Source: Leptoclinus maculatus (Eukaryota > Chordata > Actinopteri > Perciformes > Stichaeidae). Taken from it: DNA of 64,000 bases. The stretch covers positions 60,001 through 124,000 of the forward strand of contig JAVDOI010000178.1 in assembly GCA_032191485.1 (NCBI GenBank), written 5' to 3'. The notes below the pieces were generated by a model, which was not told the DNA's origin, ran no database searches, and was given only the letters and a program-made list of their open reading frames with translations. The position numbers and the translations under genes are program-made. Positions 27,101 to 33,169 of this stretch are shown here, one piece after another (the stretch's first letter is position 1; each line of letters starts with the position of its first letter).

Positions 27101-30100
27101 CTCTCTAGTCTGATGTGATAACCGACAGTCTGGCCCACACTCTCTCCTCTCTCCGCTGCCACTCTCTCAGCCACAGCGATGGCAGCCAGCCGTCTGGGCT
27201 GAGTGCAGAAGATCCTGCAGGGCTCTCCATTCCTGCTGCACTCGTCCAGCATGAACTGTGGGATCTGGACAATGCACAGTGACACAGGATTACCTCCGGC
27301 TCAAACCATACATACTACGCAATACTTATCCAATATCAGTAGATTTAGCCCCTGTTTTAGTGTCACAATATTTCAAAAGAAAAATTAAGAGACAGTTCCA
27401 AATTCTCTCATAGTTTCCCGTCTGTATCTTTTAACTTTCTAGTAAGGACAATAATGACAAAAAAACAACACGTATGTAAAACAGGCAGAAACAAGACTTA
27501 AGCCCCAGTTCCACCGAAAGCCGGATGTCCCCGGATAAAAAGAGGTGAGAACCGGGGTGATCCGCGGTGAACCGGGGTGATCCGGGAAGGAAATCGTCCC
27601 GGATGACAACACATTTGACATGTTTCCCGGTTCTACTACGGTTCTACAATGGTTCCGCCACGGATCACCCCTGTTCAAGCCTGGTTCATCCCGGATGGCC
27701 ACGGTTTGACAACGGATGAGCACGGTTTGACCACGGTTCAACTACGGACACGGCCCGGATGCGTCCCGGATGAAGCGTCAGGGTATAAATAGTTCTGATT
27801 TTCAGAGACAAAATCACTCTTCCGAAAATATTTGAAAGGACAACATGCCGAAAATTAAACCCAAGAAGAAGGCGATGACTGCTGCAAAGAAGAAAGCTGC
27901 TGCTGCAGCGGCAGAAGAAGAAAAGAAAAGAAGAGAAGAAGAATCTTCCTCAGACGACAACAACACGCCGAAAATTAAATATAGTTTCATAAACTTTGTT
28001 CAGGAACAGGGCCACGCCCAGAACACAGCTCATTTCCTCTGCACAGAGTATTTAAGCACAACGAACCGCCGTTCACTCCCTCTTCGACTCTCGTCTTCAC
28101 ATCCCTCCCCCCCGACCCCGTTTTTGTCATCCTCTCTCTCTCTCTCTCTCTCTCTCCTCTTGCTCTCTCTCTCTCTCTCGCAGGATTTCAGGAACTACGG
28201 GGGACTCTGCACCGCCAGAGCTTCCGAAGAGACAAACCCCACCCTACAAGTCTCCAGTTCCCTCCAGCCACCGGACATCAACGGTCCCCCATCGACCGCC
28301 TAACCTCCTTTCTACAAACCCTCCTCTTCTCCCTTACATCCCTTCATCTCTTTATCCCTACCCTACATCCCTTCATCCCTCTACCCTACATCCCTTCATC
28401 CCTCTACCCCTACCCCTACCCTACATCCCTCTACCTCGACCCTACCCCACATCCCTTCATCTCCTCATCCCTACCCCACATCCCATCATCCCTCTACCCT
28501 ACTCCCCTTCATCCCTCAACCCCTTCCGCTTCTCGAATCTAACAATCATTCCACGATGCAATAAACCTCTCGAAACTCATACTGTTATTGGTGTGGTCCT
28601 TGTTAGTGAAACCCATCCGGGGTGCTCCGGGGTGTCAACTAGCTCCCGTTTCATCCCGGATTAACACGGCTATGCTACGGTTCATCCCGGTCTTACTACG
28701 GTTCATCCCGGTCCTACTACGTTTCTTCCCGGATGCGCTACGATCAACTCCGCCCCCCTCTCCATTCCAGGATGTCCCCGGATCACCCCGGATGTTAGTT
28801 AGTTGTACGTCCGACGAGCCGCTCGTCTTCCCGGATACGCCGCGGATGGCCACGGTTTTACTACGGTTCATCACGGAACGTCCCGGACTGACTACGGTTT
28901 CACTACGGTTCCACTCCCGGATGACCCCGGATCTGATCCGTAGTGTATCCGGGGACATCCGTAGTATGTCCGGCTTTCGGTGGAACTGGGGCTTAAGAGT
29001 GTTAACGTGTTCAAATGTGCTAATTAGCACTGAACATCTGAGGCTGATTGGAATACTGTTAGTTTTGGCACTAGTTGAAGAGTCAAGAGGACCACCGAAA
29101 AGACTAGGGTTCATCCTATGGGATTCATGAATGTTTGTAGTGGAGATGCGTCAGTCGGGACCAAAGTGTTGAGGCAGACCCACCTGTGTCGTTTTTCCAG
29201 AGCCAGTCTCTCCAACCACCAACACAACCCTGTTTTCTCCGATGAGCCGGAGGATCTCTTCCTGGCGTTCATGGACAGGCAGGGAGCTTCGAAAACTGTC
29301 CAGTTCTGATGGACTCCTTCTCCGAGGCACCATGGGTATACCGTTGTTCAAGCGCCCGCTAGCCCTGTTCCTCTCACAGCTGCCGTCTAAGGGAAGAACT
29401 GAAGAATGTTGCACAACTCTATATACACAACACATCTGTTGACTTGACATTGAGGTGATTTTTCCATCTTGAAATGCAACACTTTGTGCTGACTTTTAAG
29501 GTTTCCCTCATGTATCCCAGAGGGGTAAGACAACAAGAGGTGGGGAGTATAGACAGCACCCCAGTGGAAGTAGGTTCTGCCATTTTCATGGAACGGATAT
29601 TAGCTGTAACTGCATCATTGTAACTCACTGCAGAGTCATAGTTTAGCCAGACACTGACACTCACCAGGTTCTGCAGCAGCAGACATGTCACTTTTGTTGT
29701 TGGGCTGCATGTCTCTGCGTTCCTTAGTGGTGATGGGAAACCTCTGAAGTAGGCTGCGGATGAAATATAAGGAGTTGTTGGAGACTGTGAGGGGCATGGT
29801 AGGCCGGGGTTTCTCTGAACCGTTCTTCTTCCTGATGGTGAGGGAACGATTTGGTCCTTTCCTGAGAGGGATGGAAATAAATTTCTTCCATTAACACACT
29901 TGTTAAAACTGATTCAAGCGACAAACACTGTTGCTGTAACTGTTCCAAAAATCTCAGAGTGAGAGTATTCTGTCAGAAATCACTCTCTGACCTCACCCCT
30001 TTCCATCTGAGCAGGGGTTTCTCTATATGTCAACCTTTTTGAGAGAGTGTAGAACATGATTTGATTAACCAGAATGACCAACCGTTCTGGAGACAGGAGC

Positions 30101-31159
30101 TCTCAAAGTTGACCCATATGGTACGACCACCCCTCTTAAAGACACAGATATCCTCTTCAATGAACAGCATGTTTCTCTGATTATCAGACAGCTAACAAAC
30201 TGCAGTCACACTTTTGAGCAGGTCCACGTCAGCTACAGCGTAGCCTACAGCAGCTATGTGCTTAGGCTCCACAGCTACACCCTATCCCCCTACAAATCCA
30301 GCTTTATTGTAAAACAACGTCTAGCCCAGAGGTAGCCAACACGGTGCCCGCGGGCACCTGGGCGACTACCATCACTGCTCTTCTGCTCGCAAAACTTTCA
30401 CCTGCTCGCTCGCGAGTAGCTTTTCTTTTTGACACCAAGTGGGCGGACCCAGTCACCATTGTACAACTACATTTAATTGGTTACAATCCTCGTCTTTGGA
30501 TTGGCCGGATATCAATCTTACATAACTGATCATTTGTATAAACATGGGACAGAGTTCATGATTTGTTCAAAAAATGGTAGTGGTTAGTACAAACGAGACA
30601 TGATTTGAATACCCTTGAAGTAGCTCCAGTTTCAAAAAGGTTGGTGCCCCCTGGGGTCTAGCCATGTGTGAGAGTGCATGTACCTTTGTAAATGACTCAT
30701 GTACTCGGATACTTACCCTTTGCTCTTAGAAATGTAACCCAGGGACTGTGCCATTCGATGAATGAAAGCCCTCTCAGTACTGGACAAGGACGAGGGAAAT
30801 TCCATCTCTGCCCAGTCAAGGAAAGGAAAAGGGTAAATATGAATACACTTCACAAGACTCAACCATCATACCTTCCTGCTCACACTGGGACCAGTAGTGA
30901 GCATGACAATGGCCAACCTCTGTCATGTGATTTCACAATAAGTAATGCACACAGAAGTGCGCTGCTTTTATTTTCTGATATCAAAGCAGTCGATACCTTT
31001 TTGATCACTGTAGTGAAACCGGTCCAGAGAGAGGTTTATCGCTATCTTGACTTCTTCATCGATGTGAATTTCTTTGAGGCCTTTGGAGCTAGAACCATAG
31101 GGCCGTGTGCTTTGCCGCTTGGCTGGTTTCTGTGATGCTGGACCAGCATGATGCGACAT
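7174..31159 (-). CDS. ythdc2: YTH domain-containing 2, m6A-binding RNA helicase (30 coding exons)
   Basis: YTHDC2 is a 3'-5' RNA helicase and m6A reader that works with MEIOC and XRN1 to drive the mitosis-to-meiosis switch in germ cells. I joined 30 minus-strand exons (listed separately); every junction keeps phase and the total is 4,206 nt, or 1,401 residues plus stop, close to the mammalian length of about 1,430. Order: R3H region near residues 15-100; helicase motif I GETGSGKT at 213-220; TQPRR at 243-247; DEVH at 313-316; SAA at 345-347; ankyrin insert at about 491-555; motif [10 protein letters not shown] at about 680-688; motif VI QRKGRSGR at 727-734; HA2/OB region; YTH from 1263, with cage tryptophans inferred at W1284 and W1334. 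Motif VI has Ser where the mammalian protein, as I recall it, has Ala. The start is the ATG at 31,159 in a good R3H context, just after a likely 3' splice site. Assignment is very secure; two donors are weak (exons 21 and 25) and exon 26 has an alternative reading. Confidence 0.96.
7246..8213 (-). other. ythdc2 intron 29, nothing else seen
   Basis: Bounded by GTGAGA at exon 29 and GCAG at exon 30. Short open frames at 7,672-7,945 (minus) match nothing known. The only notable item is a CATCTCGAGGATCGAGGA motif at about 7,753-7,770, which recurs near 35,991. Confidence 0.6.
8214..8396 (-). CDS. ythdc2: ythdc2 coding exon 29 (YTH domain, second half)
   Basis: Residues 1318-1378. Contains [12 protein letters not shown] with the inferred second cage tryptophan (W1334), then [19 protein letters not shown], the conserved end of YTH. 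Flanked by CACAG acceptor and GTGAGA donor; 183 nt, phase 0 to 0. Confidence 0.96.
8521..8730 (-). CDS. ythdc2: ythdc2 coding exon 28 (YTH domain, first half)
   Basis: Residues 1248-1317. Contains [12 protein letters not shown], the YTH opening strand, and GIWSTTP with the inferred first cage tryptophan (W1284), then [16 protein letters not shown] acceptor and GTAACA donor; 210 nt, phase 0 to 0. Confidence 0.96.
8731..9741 (-). other. ythdc2 intron 27 with (GACA)n microsatellite
   Basis: No coding block seen. A GACA tetranucleotide run lies at about 9,497-9,520. The rest is unique sequence without recognised features. Confidence 0.55.
9742..9916 (-). CDS. ythdc2: ythdc2 coding exon 27 (Ser/Pro-rich linker)
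   Basis: Residues 1189-1247, the disordered linker before YTH, ending [13 protein letters not shown] as in the mammalian protein. It must be entered in phase 2: in phase 1 it runs into TGA. This fixes the donor choice for exon 26. Confidence 0.88.
9917..11052 (-). other. ythdc2 intron 26, unusually open
   Basis: Exon 26's reading frame continues open to 10,566, about 160 further codons, before a stop. A Cys-rich stretch ([18 protein letters not shown]) lies just after the chosen donor. The donor at 10,570 (CTG|GTTAGT) would give the wrong phase for exon 27, so I treat this as intron, with retention or an alternative exon possible. Confidence 0.55.
11053..11204 (-). CDS. ythdc2: ythdc2 coding exon 26
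   Basis: Residues 1139-1188. Starts [20 protein letters not shown], followed by PMSSED, matching mammalian YTHDC2 closely. The donor chosen is CCA|GTATGA because it leaves phase 2 as exon 27 requires; other donors downstream with the same phase cannot be excluded. The 3' boundary is therefore less certain than the 5' one. Confidence 0.8.
11270..11375 (-). mobile_element. SINE fragment
   Basis: Contains ATTCACCCATTCATACACTG and GTGTCTTGCCCAAGGACACA, the reverse complement of blocks seen in the SINEs at 26.2 and 32.2 kb (CTTGGGCAAGAC, GTATGAATG). Both ends are missing. It lies in ythdc2 intron 25. Confidence 0.55.
12140..12253 (-). CDS. ythdc2: ythdc2 coding exon 25
   Basis: Residues 1101-1138: [14 protein letters not shown], then [23 protein letters not shown] acceptor is strong. 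The donor GTTTCT is weak beyond the GT, but phase and the match of the next exon support it. Confidence 0.88.
12285..13010 (+). mobile_element. Decayed non-LTR reverse transcriptase fragment
   Basis: Plus-strand peptides in shifting frames follow the end of a LINE reverse transcriptase. [19 protein letters not shown] corresponds to the usual [20 protein letters not shown], and later pieces resemble the LGV, LAKTLSK and YGATC blocks near the end of such proteins. Several stops and frameshifts break it, and an AT repeat (12,898-12,940) interrupts it. It is antisense to ythdc2 intron 24. Confidence 0.6.
12898..12940. repeat. (TA)n microsatellite
   Basis: About 21 uninterrupted TA units inside the decayed LINE fragment, in a ythdc2 intron. 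Confidence 0.95.
13011..13951 (-). other. ythdc2 intron 24 remainder
   Basis: Nothing coding recognised. A short CCTGTGATCCTGTGATCCTG tandem lies near 13,699-13,722. Confidence 0.5.
13952..14043 (-). CDS. ythdc2: ythdc2 coding exon 24 (acidic segment)
   Basis: Residues 1070-1100: [20 protein letters not shown], then [10 protein letters not shown]. Corresponds to the acidic stretch and the DEWLHF region of the mammalian protein. TTTCAG acceptor and GTGAGA donor; enters phase 1, leaves phase 0. Confidence 0.92.
14044..14958 (-). other. ythdc2 intron 23
   Basis: No gene or recognisable repeat seen apart from low-complexity stretches. Confidence 0.5.
14959..15142 (-). CDS. ythdc2: ythdc2 coding exon 23 (OB-fold region)
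   Basis: Residues 1009-1069: [20 protein letters not shown], then [17 protein letters not shown], then LPSSALQEP. The acceptor TTTAG is directly preceded by about 35 bases of (TG)n rather than an ordinary pyrimidine tract. At 184 nt, skipping would shift the frame. Confidence 0.95.
15145..15180. repeat. (AC)n/(TG)n tract at a splice acceptor
   Basis: About 17-18 dinucleotide units. On the gene strand this is (TG)n followed by TTTAG and exon 23, so the repeat takes the place of the pyrimidine tract. Confidence 0.95.
15435..15640 (-). CDS. ythdc2: ythdc2 coding exon 22 (OB-fold region)
   Basis: Residues 940-1008: [20 protein letters not shown], then [15 protein letters not shown], then [16 protein letters not shown], matching the HA2/OB segment nearly residue for residue. 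Acceptor TTTCCCAG, donor GTAGGG. Confidence 0.96.
15641..16195 (-). other. ythdc2 intron 21
   Basis: No additional feature recognised; plus-strand open frames here are incidental. Confidence 0.5.
16196..16322 (-). CDS. ythdc2: ythdc2 coding exon 21 (HA2 region)
   Basis: Residues 898-939: [20 protein letters not shown], then [20 protein letters not shown]. Donor is ATTG|GTCCGT, weak outside GT, but required by phase to join exon 22 (GFVRARGG). Confidence 0.93.
16323..16981 (-). other. ythdc2 intron 20
   Basis: AT-rich, with no exon-like or transposon-like block recognised. Confidence 0.5.
16982..17254 (-). CDS. ythdc2: ythdc2 coding exon 20 (HA2 region)
   Basis: Residues 807-897, the longest coding exon (273 nt). 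Contains [20 protein letters not shown], then [18 protein letters not shown], then [17 protein letters not shown], all strongly conserved in the ratchet/HA2 domain. Donor GTAGGT, acceptor TCTGCAG. Confidence 0.97.
17385..17504 (-). CDS. ythdc2: ythdc2 coding exon 19
   Basis: Residues 767-806: [20 protein letters not shown], then SKAPQPP and IRNAVQMLK, the winged-helix start after the helicase core. TGTAAG acceptor, GTAAGA donor, phase 0 to 0. Confidence 0.95.
17718..17757. repeat. GT/CA-rich tract next to exon 18 donor
   Basis: An imperfect GT run on the plus strand. On the gene strand it is a CA-rich run starting a few bases after the exon 18 donor (CAG|GTAGCAACACAC). CA-rich intronic runs beside donors are known binding sites for hnRNP L. 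Confidence 0.9.
17760..17865 (-). CDS. ythdc2: ythdc2 coding exon 18
   Basis: Residues 731-766: [20 protein letters not shown], then [15 protein letters not shown]. Completes helicase motif VI with exon 17; the split codon gives Arg, followed by Ser-Gly-Arg. Confidence 0.96.
17978..18060 (-). CDS. ythdc2: ythdc2 coding exon 17
   Basis: Residues 704-731: [20 protein letters not shown], then SALQRKG, leading into motif VI. GTTGTAG acceptor, GTAACC donor, leaves phase 2. Confidence 0.95.
18174..18254 (-). CDS. ythdc2: ythdc2 coding exon 16 (motif V)
   Basis: Residues 677-703: [20 protein letters not shown], then [17 protein letters not shown] is helicase motif V of the DEAH/RHA family. Donor GTACAC. 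Confidence 0.96.
18419..18506 (-). CDS. ythdc2: ythdc2 coding exon 15
   Basis: Residues 647-676: [20 protein letters not shown], then NTPPGVRKI, in RecA-like domain 2. CTCTCAG acceptor and GTGAGT donor. Confidence 0.95.
18706..18802 (-). CDS. ythdc2: ythdc2 coding exon 14
   Basis: Residues 615-647: [20 protein letters not shown], then [23 protein letters not shown] is helicase motif IV. Acceptor CTTCAG, donor GTGAAA. Confidence 0.95.
18971..19149 (-). CDS. ythdc2: ythdc2 coding exon 13
   Basis: Residues 555-615: [20 protein letters not shown], then [20 protein letters not shown], then MDLLHYIC. It links the ankyrin insert back to RecA2. Confidence 0.95.
19491..19556 (-). CDS. ythdc2: ythdc2 coding exon 12 (ankyrin repeat 2)
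   Basis: Residues 533-555: [20 protein letters not shown], an ankyrin helix pair. 66 nt, phase 2 to 2, so skipping would keep the frame. Confidence 0.94.
19728..19854 (-). CDS. ythdc2: ythdc2 coding exon 11 (ankyrin repeat 1)
   Basis: Residues 491-533: [20 protein letters not shown], then [19 protein letters not shown], a textbook ankyrin repeat. Ankyrin repeats placed inside the helicase core are diagnostic of YTHDC2. Confidence 0.96.
20023..20158 (-). CDS. ythdc2: ythdc2 coding exon 10
   Basis: Residues 446-491: [20 protein letters not shown], then [18 protein letters not shown]. Matches the segment before the ankyrin insert. GTCGCAG acceptor, GTACGA donor. Confidence 0.94.
20460..21100 (+). 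mobile_element. Decayed L2-type LINE fragment
   Basis: Endonuclease-end peptides ([17 protein letters not shown], then [12 protein letters not shown]) are followed by reverse-transcriptase pieces in other frames ([21 protein letters not shown]). Frameshifts and stops are frequent. It lies antisense in ythdc2 intron 9 and runs straight into the minisatellite. Confidence 0.8.
21101..21786. repeat. CTAC/CACGTCCAT minisatellite, part 1
   Basis: Tandem units of about 16-24 bp built on ACACGTCCATCTAC joined by variable CCAACT, CTAACT or CTACCTAC pieces. The array stays open in more than one frame (repeats of TSIYLPT), which is an artefact of unit composition. Confidence 0.95.
21787..22788. mobile_element. 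hAT-type MITE inserted in the minisatellite
   Basis: Terminal inverted repeats TAGTGGTGTAACGGATCAC and GTGATCCGTTGCACCCCTA bound a 1,002-bp element. Flanks 21,779-21,786 and 22,789-22,796 are both CTACCTAC, an 8-bp duplication as expected for hAT, though the host is itself CTAC-repetitive. It contains a three-fold repeat of about 55 bp at 22,080-22,210 (GACACGCCCCCTCTG). No transposase is encoded. Confidence 0.8.
22789..23336. repeat. CTAC/CACGTCCAT minisatellite, part 2
   Basis: Continuation of the array interrupted by the MITE. Here the unit is more homogeneous, 20 bp (CGACTACACGTCCATCTACC), repeated about ten times in succession, then CTGACTACATGTCCATCTAC variants. Confidence 0.95.
23337..24177. 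mobile_element. Second hAT-type MITE, related to 31.2 kb copy
   Basis: Starts TAGCGGTGCAACGGATCATA and ends GTTCCACCACTA. Internal blocks (GATCCATATTGTCAGATACA, GAACAGAGCCTGAACGCATC, GCTGAACCGTGAGG) are shared with the element at 31,202-31,805. Flanking duplication is not clear, because a few CTAC-like units follow. Confidence 0.7.
24440..24573 (-). CDS. ythdc2: ythdc2 coding exon 9
   Basis: Residues 401-445: [20 protein letters not shown], then [20 protein letters not shown] divergent linker; mammalian counterpart has LTEWYSA at the same place. CTCAG acceptor and GTAAAC donor with phase 1 to 0. Confidence 0.92.
24682..24789 (-). CDS. ythdc2: ythdc2 coding exon 8
   Basis: Residues 365-401: [20 protein letters not shown], then [15 protein letters not shown]. 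Matches GRPFEVKEMFLEDIL of the mammalian protein. GTTTAG acceptor, GTATGA donor. Confidence 0.95.
24790..25287 (-). other. ythdc2 intron 7
   Basis: No other feature recognised. Confidence 0.5.
25288..25444 (-). CDS. ythdc2: ythdc2 coding exon 7 (motifs II and III)
   Basis: Residues 313-364. Begins [19 protein letters not shown], the Walker B box DEVH, and includes [15 protein letters not shown] (motif III). AACAG acceptor, GTACGT donor. Confidence 0.97.
25630..25732 (-). CDS. ythdc2: ythdc2 coding exon 6
   Basis: Residues 278-312: [20 protein letters not shown], then [14 protein letters not shown], leading directly into the DEVH box. CCTCAG acceptor, GTGAGC donor. Confidence 0.96.
25866..26112. 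repeat. Two-copy tandem duplication (about 125 bp)
   Basis: Two diverged copies share AGGACACTCTCTTC, then AGCTGT or CGCTGT, then GTTAGCCTGAGCGAGAGCAC. They start near 25,896 and 26,020. It lies in ythdc2 intron 5, immediately before a SINE. Confidence 0.75.
26233..26541 (+). mobile_element. tRNA-derived SINE
   Basis: Pol III A box TGGCTCAGTGG (26,243-26,253) and B box GGTTCAATCCC (26,288-26,298) form a tRNA-like head, followed by a body with CTTTGGGCAAGACACTTAAC and a tail GACTAGAAAAGCGCTGTACA leading to CATTTATCATTTACC. The tail resembles the L2-type tails shared by fish V-SINE-like families. It is inserted antisense to ythdc2 in intron 5 and is not a functional tRNA. Confidence 0.88.
27098..27264 (-). 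CDS. ythdc2: ythdc2 coding exon 5 (motif Ia)
   Basis: Residues 223-278: [20 protein letters not shown], then [20 protein letters not shown], then [12 protein letters not shown]. The stretch is almost invariant in YTHDC2. TCCAG acceptor, GTACAG donor. Confidence 0.97.
27784..27791 (+). promoter_or_regulatory. TATA box inside the TTAA element
   Basis: TATAAATA lies about 54 bases ahead of the ATG at 27,845. It is internal to the transposon-like element and so likely its own promoter. Confidence 0.5.
27845..28303 (+). CDS. Possible element-encoded N-terminal exon, Lys/Ala/Glu-rich
   Basis: An open frame of 152 codons starting [20 protein letters not shown], followed by a Glu/Arg/Ser-rich acidic-basic stretch and then a segment containing [19 protein letters not shown]. 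From about residue 85 the frame crosses a (TC)n pyrimidine tract that precedes a strong 3' splice site, so only the first 80 or so residues look like a genuine exon. Function not recognised. It may be the first exon of a lost transposase or an independent small gene. Confidence 0.3.
   Translation: MPKIKPKKKAMTAAKKKAAAAAAEEEKKRREEESSSDDNNTPKIKYSFINFVQEQGHAQNTAHFLCTEYLSTTNRRSLPLRLSSSHPSPPTPFLSSSLSLSLSLLLLSLSLSQDFRNYGGLCTARASEETNPTLQVSSSLQPPDINGPPSTA
28125..28182. repeat. (TC)n tract
   Basis: Pyrimidine run ending in CGCAG. It can serve as the polypyrimidine tract of the predicted internal acceptor of the TTAA element. Confidence 0.85.
28320..28530. repeat. CCCTAC/ATCCCTTCATC degenerate repeat
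   Basis: Purely pyrimidine-plus-A tandem of CTACATCCCTTCATCCCT-like units within the TTAA element, ahead of its poly(A) signal. Confidence 0.8.
28560..28565 (+). terminator. Poly(A) signal inside the TTAA element
   Basis: AATAAA on the plus strand, downstream of the internal open frame and in the same orientation as the internal TATA box. Confidence 0.4.
29184..29398 (-). CDS. ythdc2: ythdc2 coding exon 4 (Walker A)
   Basis: Residues 151-222: [14 protein letters not shown], then [20 protein letters not shown], then [15 protein letters not shown] with the ATP-binding P-loop at 213-220. Donor GTGGGT, acceptor CTTCAG. Confidence 0.97.
29665..29861 (-). CDS. ythdc2: ythdc2 coding exon 3
   Basis: Residues 85-151: [16 protein letters not shown], then [15 protein letters not shown], the end of the R3H region and the linker to the helicase. 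CTCTCAG acceptor, GTGAGT donor. Confidence 0.95.
29862..30326 (-). other. ythdc2 intron 2, upstream part
   Basis: No coding or repeat feature recognised before the MITE that begins at 30,327. Confidence 0.5.
30327..30655. mobile_element. hAT-type MITE
   Basis: Left end CAGAGGTAGCCAACACGGTG; the right end in reverse complement begins CAGGGGGCACCAACCTTTTT. GTCTAGCC occurs on both sides (30,319-30,326 and 30,656-30,663), an 8-bp duplication within two bases of perfect registration. Non-coding; inserted in ythdc2 intron 2. Confidence 0.75.
30717..30807 (-). CDS. ythdc2: ythdc2 coding exon 2 (R3H)
   Basis: Residues 55-85: [20 protein letters not shown], then [12 protein letters not shown]3H-type helices that bind single-stranded nucleic acid. 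GGGCAG acceptor, GTAAGT donor. Confidence 0.96.
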
Positions 31160-31165
31160 GATGCA
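30997..31165 (-). CDS. ythdc2: ythdc2 coding exon 1 with start codon
   Basis: ATG at 31,159-31,157. Encodes [20 protein letters not shown] and then [20 protein letters not shown], the latter matching the R3H start of the family. A GTTGCAG acceptor sits six bases upstream of the ATG, so an upstream non-coding exon is expected. Donor GTATCG, leaves phase 1. Confidence 0.93.
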
Positions 31166-31201
31166 CTGCAACACAACAATAGGGACAGCAAGATTTTTGG
31201 C

Positions 31202-31805
31202 TGTAGTGCAACGGATCATAAAACTCACAGTTTCGGATCGTATCATATCAGAGTCACGGGTCGTATAAAAAAGAAAGAAATCGGATCAGCACAAAAGAAA
31301 GAAAAGGAGCAAATAGAACTGATCCCTGATCACGTTTGTTTTTGCCTCTGATACTATTTGCAGATCATTGATCCATATTGTCAGATACAGATCTCTTTGT
31401 TGTTTGATTATAGCAGCTGCTCTACAAGGATCCACAATATATTTTCACCGTCCCAAAAATCATTTCAACCACTCTGAAATCTGTAAACCAAGTAAACGCA
31501 ATACTCATTTTCACCGAACAGAGCCTGAACGCATCACAATGTAACTGAACAGACCCTTCGTTCGTTGTCCATTAGCCACTTCACCAGCTCTCCTCCAGCA
31601 AAACACTGATTGGTTGTTTACATTGTAACATTATCAGAGACTATAGAAGCATAAATGATGTCCTGATCACATATTAACGAGGTCAGTAAAACCTTATTTC
31701 ACACTGTGATGGTTAACGTTAAACTGTGTAGTTAATCGGCGGTTCACACGTGTGCTGAACCGTGAGGGGGATCTGTACGGATCAACAGTGATCCGTTACA
31801 CCACA
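31202..31805. mobile_element. hAT-type MITE, third copy of the CAACGGATC family
   Basis: Ends TGTAGTGCAACGGATCA and TGATCCGTTACACCACA are inverted repeats with two mismatches. Shares long internal blocks with 23,337-24,177. It begins only about 40 bases upstream of ythdc2 exon 1's acceptor. Confidence 0.8.
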
Positions 31806-32210
31806 ACTTTTCCTGACTTAAGTCATTACTTTTCCAAATCGTATACTATTTAATTACATATTCCTGTATGGCCACTTGTTTAAAAGACAAAATTATAGCT
31901 TCTGTATTTGAGAGGTTGGAGTGGTGAAATGGATAAAATCCTCCATCCACGGTGTCGACTATTATATTGTGATATTATACAGGACATTTTCTAGAAAATA
32001 ATGAAACAACTTTCAAAGAACAGGGCTCAACACTAACTGTTAAAATTGGCTTAAACTCCCCATACACCATGAACTCCATTCTCTGTCACCACAAACTGTC
32101 TCCGTCTCAACTCAAAGATGTGGATCATGTGATAAGACTCCTATCGGCTCCCACTGGAAGGCATTCTGCTTTCTTCACTTCCAATCTGTATCTAATGTCT
32201 GTGACTAAAA

Positions 32211-32467
32211 GAGCAGGGTCGTCCTTCAATCAGAGGATCGGCGGTTCGATCCCCGGCTCCTCTGGTTGATGTGTCCTTGGGCAAGACTCTTAACCCCAAA
32301 ATTGCTCCCGTAGCTGTGCCTACGGTGTGAATGTTAGTTAGTCCTGATGGTGGGCATGGTAGCCCCTGCCATCAATGTATGAATGGTGAATGACGACATG
32401 TAGTGTGAAAGCGCTTTGAGTGGTCGGAAGACTAGAAAAGTGCTGTACAAGTACATCCATTTACTAC
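32211..32467 (+). mobile_element. 5'-truncated SINE
   Basis: Same family as 26,233-26,541, but the A box is missing; it starts at GAGCAGGGTCGTCC. B box GGTTCGATCCC at 32,242-32,252; tail GACTAGAAAAGTGCTGTACA. It lies in the 5' intron of ythdc2. Confidence 0.85.
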
Positions 32468-32878
32468 CAACATGATGCCAGAATAAACAGCAGGGTTTCT
32501 ACTAACATTTGAAGACATGGGTGCAGCGCTTAAGTGCGTTTTTCAGAGAATTTTGACCTTTATTTGCTTGCTTGTTGTTGTTGTTGTTGACAATCGTCAA
32601 AAGATAGGTTCTGTTGCCAACTGAGGCTGGCCATGTTGTAAACATGTTCTTCTTTCGGCGGACGAAAGAGATAAGTTTCCCCCAGTACTGGGCAAGTTTG
32701 AGGACTATTGTAAGCCAAGGAAAAACTGAACTTTGTCTTCTGTATCAACAGAGCTGTATGTGACAGACCTGCGTCTCAAGAATAAATCTTGTAACTATGG
32801 CACTCTGTGATATTCCAGGATGAGAGACCAGATAGTAATAGGAGTGCAGGACAAGTATACAGGCAGTATATTGCCTGT

Positions 32879-33169
32879 TAAAGGTATAGTTTGGGTGTTT
32901 TGAGGTGGGGTTGTATGAAGAACCTCTCCATAGTCTGAAAGTGAAACATATCTGTGATCTCTTCAAAGCCACCAGGCTCCATTTTTAAATGTATAGACTA
33001 GTTCCACTTTCAGTTCAGTTCCATGTCGGAAACACATTCTAAATACAGCACTTCAATTTATTTTGTACGTGTCTAAAGTAGGCTTTGCTGCTGTCCACGG
33101 CATACAATGGTAATACACAGACTATGGAGACGAACCCTACTTCAAAACACCCAAGCTCTACCTTCAAGG
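32879..33169. mobile_element. Short MITE
   Basis: Left end AAAGGTATAGTTTGGGTGTT and right end AACACCCAAGCTCTACCTTC are imperfect inverted repeats. The body includes GTATGAAGAACCTCTCCATA. It resembles a common small teleost MITE; the exact family is not determined. Confidence 0.7.

Larger units (their letters stand above)
27502..28992 (+). mobile_element. 1.5-kb TTAA-flanked element with its own transcription unit
   Basis: Ends are inverted repeats GCCCCAGTTCCACCGAAAGC (left) and its complement (right); both continue as CCGGA. TTAA lies at 27,498-27,501 and 28,993-28,996, as for piggyBac- or Kolobok-type insertion. Subterminal regions at both ends repeat CTACGGTTCATCCCGG-like motifs in the same direction. 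Inside are a TATA box (27,784), a start codon (27,845), a strong acceptor (TCTCTCGCAG before 28,183) and AATAAA (28,560). No transposase domain was recognised. It sits in ythdc2 intron 4, antisense. Confidence 0.75.
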
